Below are positions 5,093 to 6,048 of a stretch of 6,048 nt of DNA, piece by piece (the stretch's first letter is position 1; the number at the start of each line of letters is the position of its first letter). The notes under the pieces are model-generated. The model made no database searches, was not told where the DNA came from, and saw only the letters and a program-made list of their open reading frames with translations. This DNA is from Deltaproteobacteria bacterium (GTDB lineage: Bacteria > Myxococcota > XYA12-FULL-58-9 > JAUUZB01): contig JAUUZB010000296.1 in NCBI GenBank assembly GCA_030590185.1, forward strand, positions 1 to 6,048, read 5' to 3'. A program made the translations under genes and the position numbers.

Positions 5093-6048
5093 CACGGCTC
5101 GTTCTCCCCGCCGGGGGAACCGGAAAAGAGGAAGCCGTTGAGGGGGGTGGTGGAGAGACTCCAGACGCCCGGCAGGTCGTTGTCGAGCTCCGGGAAGCCC
5201 GCACCAACGAGCACGGTGGGATCGAGGGACCAACTCCGCCCCGATTGCGCGTCCAACCCTCCTGCCGGGTCCGCTGTTGCCGCGTCGAGCAGATCGGTGC
5301 ACGGGAAATAATCGGAATCCGGGTCGTCCGGCATGTCGAGGCAGATCTCCATCTGCATCTCACCGTTGTAAAAGAGACCAGCCGACGCGCTGCCGATGGT
5401 GACGTCGGTGCGCACCCCATCGTCGCCGGCGGTGACCCCACCGATGACGCCGTACTCCCCTGGCCCGATGGTGGCGCAGTGCAAGTCATCGATGCGCCAC
5501 TGATAGACGTTGTTCGAGGCCGCCATGGTGTGACTGCGTACCACCAGGGCGTTCAGATCAAAGTAGTCGTACGGCACCTGCCCCTGGCTCTTGAGCGAAT
5601 AGACCTCGATCCAATCACGACCACCATCGATGCCCTCTGGATCGGCATAGATCTCGGTGATCACCAAATCGCCTGCCGCCGGCAACACCGGCGCCCGCGG
5701 CAATCCACCGCCGAACCCCAACGATATGCAGCTCGCCCCGGCGATCAAATCGGTGTCGCAGGCCTCCCCCGACTCCACGACCCCGTTGCCACAAATCGGC
5801 CCGGTGCCCGTGCAGCTGCTCGTGTCCAATGTGCAATCCGCGTCACAGACCAATCCGCCGCCGGTGAAGCCCTGGGTGAAACAGCTCGCGCTGCCGAGCT
5901 CGGTGCCGTCGCACACCTCGCCGTAGTCCCGGGTGCCGTTACCGCACCACGGCTGTACGCCGCCGGTGCACTGGGACAGGTCGTACTGGCAGTCCACCGC
6001 GCAGGTGAGGATGCCCTCTGTAAAGCCAAGGGTGATGCAGTCGACCCC
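5092..6048 (-). CDS. Cysteine-rich repeat / lamin-tail-domain surface protein, 5' end beyond the window
   Basis: A partial gene. The frame is open to the window edge, and the codons from 6048 to 5998 continue the repeat pattern (GVDCITLGFTEGILTCA), so the GTG at 5997 is not a real start. The visible 318 residues begin with myxobacterial-type cysteine-rich units: a partial one (Cys4, 16, 20, 27), a full one (CGNGTRDYGEVCDG, six Cys at 35, 46, 56, 68, 72, 79) and a third that stops after three (86, 97, 107). From about 127 to the C-terminus runs a lamin-tail-type Ig fold: GDLVITEIYADPEG, DWIEVY, DLNALVV, GEYGVIGG, SGRSWSLD and the closing SPGGENEP, which matches the family's usual 'TPG..N' end. 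Three more Cys (191, 236, 250) lie in it. The protein is presumably secreted or surface-exposed, and any signal peptide is off-window. It is the first visible gene of the minus-strand operon and ends in a one-base overlap with the nuclease start. No enzymatic motif is visible; the role may be binding or scaffolding. Confidence 0.92.
   Translation of the reverse strand, partial: GVDCITLGFTEGILTCAVDCQYDLSQCTGGVQPWCGNGTRDYGEVCDGTELGSASCFTQGFTGGGLVCDADCTLDTSSCTGTGPICGNGVVESGEACDTDLIAGASCISLGFGGGLPRAPVLPAAGDLVITEIYADPEGIDGGRDWIEVYSLKSQGQVPYDYFDLNALVVRSHTMAASNNVYQWRIDDLHCATIGPGEYGVIGGVTAGDDGVRTDVTIGSASAGLFYNGEMQMEICLDMPDDPDSDYFPCTDLLDAATADPAGGLDAQSGRSWSLDPTVLVGAGFPELDNDLPGVWSLSTTPLNGFLFSGSPGGENEP
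5104..5109 (-). promoter_or_regulatory. Probable Shine-Dalgarno GGGGAG of the nuclease gene
   Basis: The minus strand reads GGGGAG at 5109-5104, eleven bases before ATG 5092 and eight before the in-frame GTG at 5095. It lies within the final codons of the upstream lamin-tail gene. It supports placing the nuclease start at or beside 5092 rather than at the far upstream in-frame starts. Confidence 0.5.
5701..6048 (-). repeat. Tandem cysteine-rich protein repeats encoded in the lamin-tail gene
   Basis: Three tandem units of roughly 45-50 codons are encoded here. The pattern is CGNG, then G-E-x-C-D, then L/I-x-x-A-S-C, then GF-x-GG-x-L-x-C, D-C and a final S-x-C. The unit at 5946-5812 is complete. 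The unit at 6048-5968 lacks its start because of the window edge. The unit at 5793-5701 ends after GFGGGL without its last three cysteines. More units probably lie beyond the right edge. Confidence 0.8.

Noticed and set aside
5093..5302. N-terminal 70-codon extension of the nuclease gene
   Set aside because: It is Arg/Pro-rich, overlaps the well-supported lamin-tail coding sequence in another frame and would bury the lipoprotein signal peptide.
4397..5311. Plus-strand open frame (304 codons) opposite the nuclease
   Set aside because: The minus strand has the full SNase catalytic set, so this frame is its antisense shadow, with a repetitive Leu/Val/Asp/Gly product.
5600..5840. Possible frameshift explaining the truncated third cysteine-rich unit
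   Set aside because: Neither of the other two minus-strand frames continues the expected L-x-C, D-C, S-x-C pattern at the break, and the correct frame goes directly into a good lamin-tail domain.

Overview
The window is GC-rich and carries five protein-coding genes, all of which look exported: three lipoproteins, one outer-membrane beta-barrel and one cysteine-rich, lamin-tail-domain surface protein whose start lies beyond the right edge. Two genes carry 'CGNG...' cysteine-rich modules of the kind abundant in Myxococcota, Bradymonadota and related former deltaproteobacteria. Together with the lipobox signal peptides and a C-terminal Phe barrel signature, this points to a diderm bacterium of that group. 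This is inferred from protein style; no phylogenetic marker gene is present.

Layout. Plus strand: an unrecognised lipoprotein with a BamE/SmpA-like C-terminal segment (26-775), then an 84-bp gap holding a TATAAT -10 element and two overlapping inverted repeats, then a second lipoprotein (860-2164) with an Ig-like domain, one CGNG motif and a jelly-roll carbohydrate-binding-like module. Minus strand, read right to left: a 5'-truncated cysteine-rich/lamin-tail-domain protein (6048-5092), a staphylococcal-nuclease-family lipoprotein (5092-4454), and a protein joining a ComEA-like helix-hairpin-helix domain to an outer-membrane barrel (4463-2166). The two strands converge at 2164/2166 with one base between the stop codons.

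The three minus-strand genes overlap (1 nt, then 10 nt or 4 nt depending on start choice), so they are almost certainly one translationally coupled operon. All three have links to nucleic acids or DNA-handling proteins: the lamin-tail domain occurs with secreted hydrolases and ComEC-like proteins in bacteria, the SNase domain keeps its full catalytic set, and the HhH domain is of the ComEA class. The most interesting reading is an envelope-anchored system that captures, cuts and perhaps imports extracellular nucleic acid. That is inference: the HhH hairpins are degenerate and barrel transport has not been shown. No RNA gene, mobile element, CRISPR array or convincing intrinsic terminator was seen.
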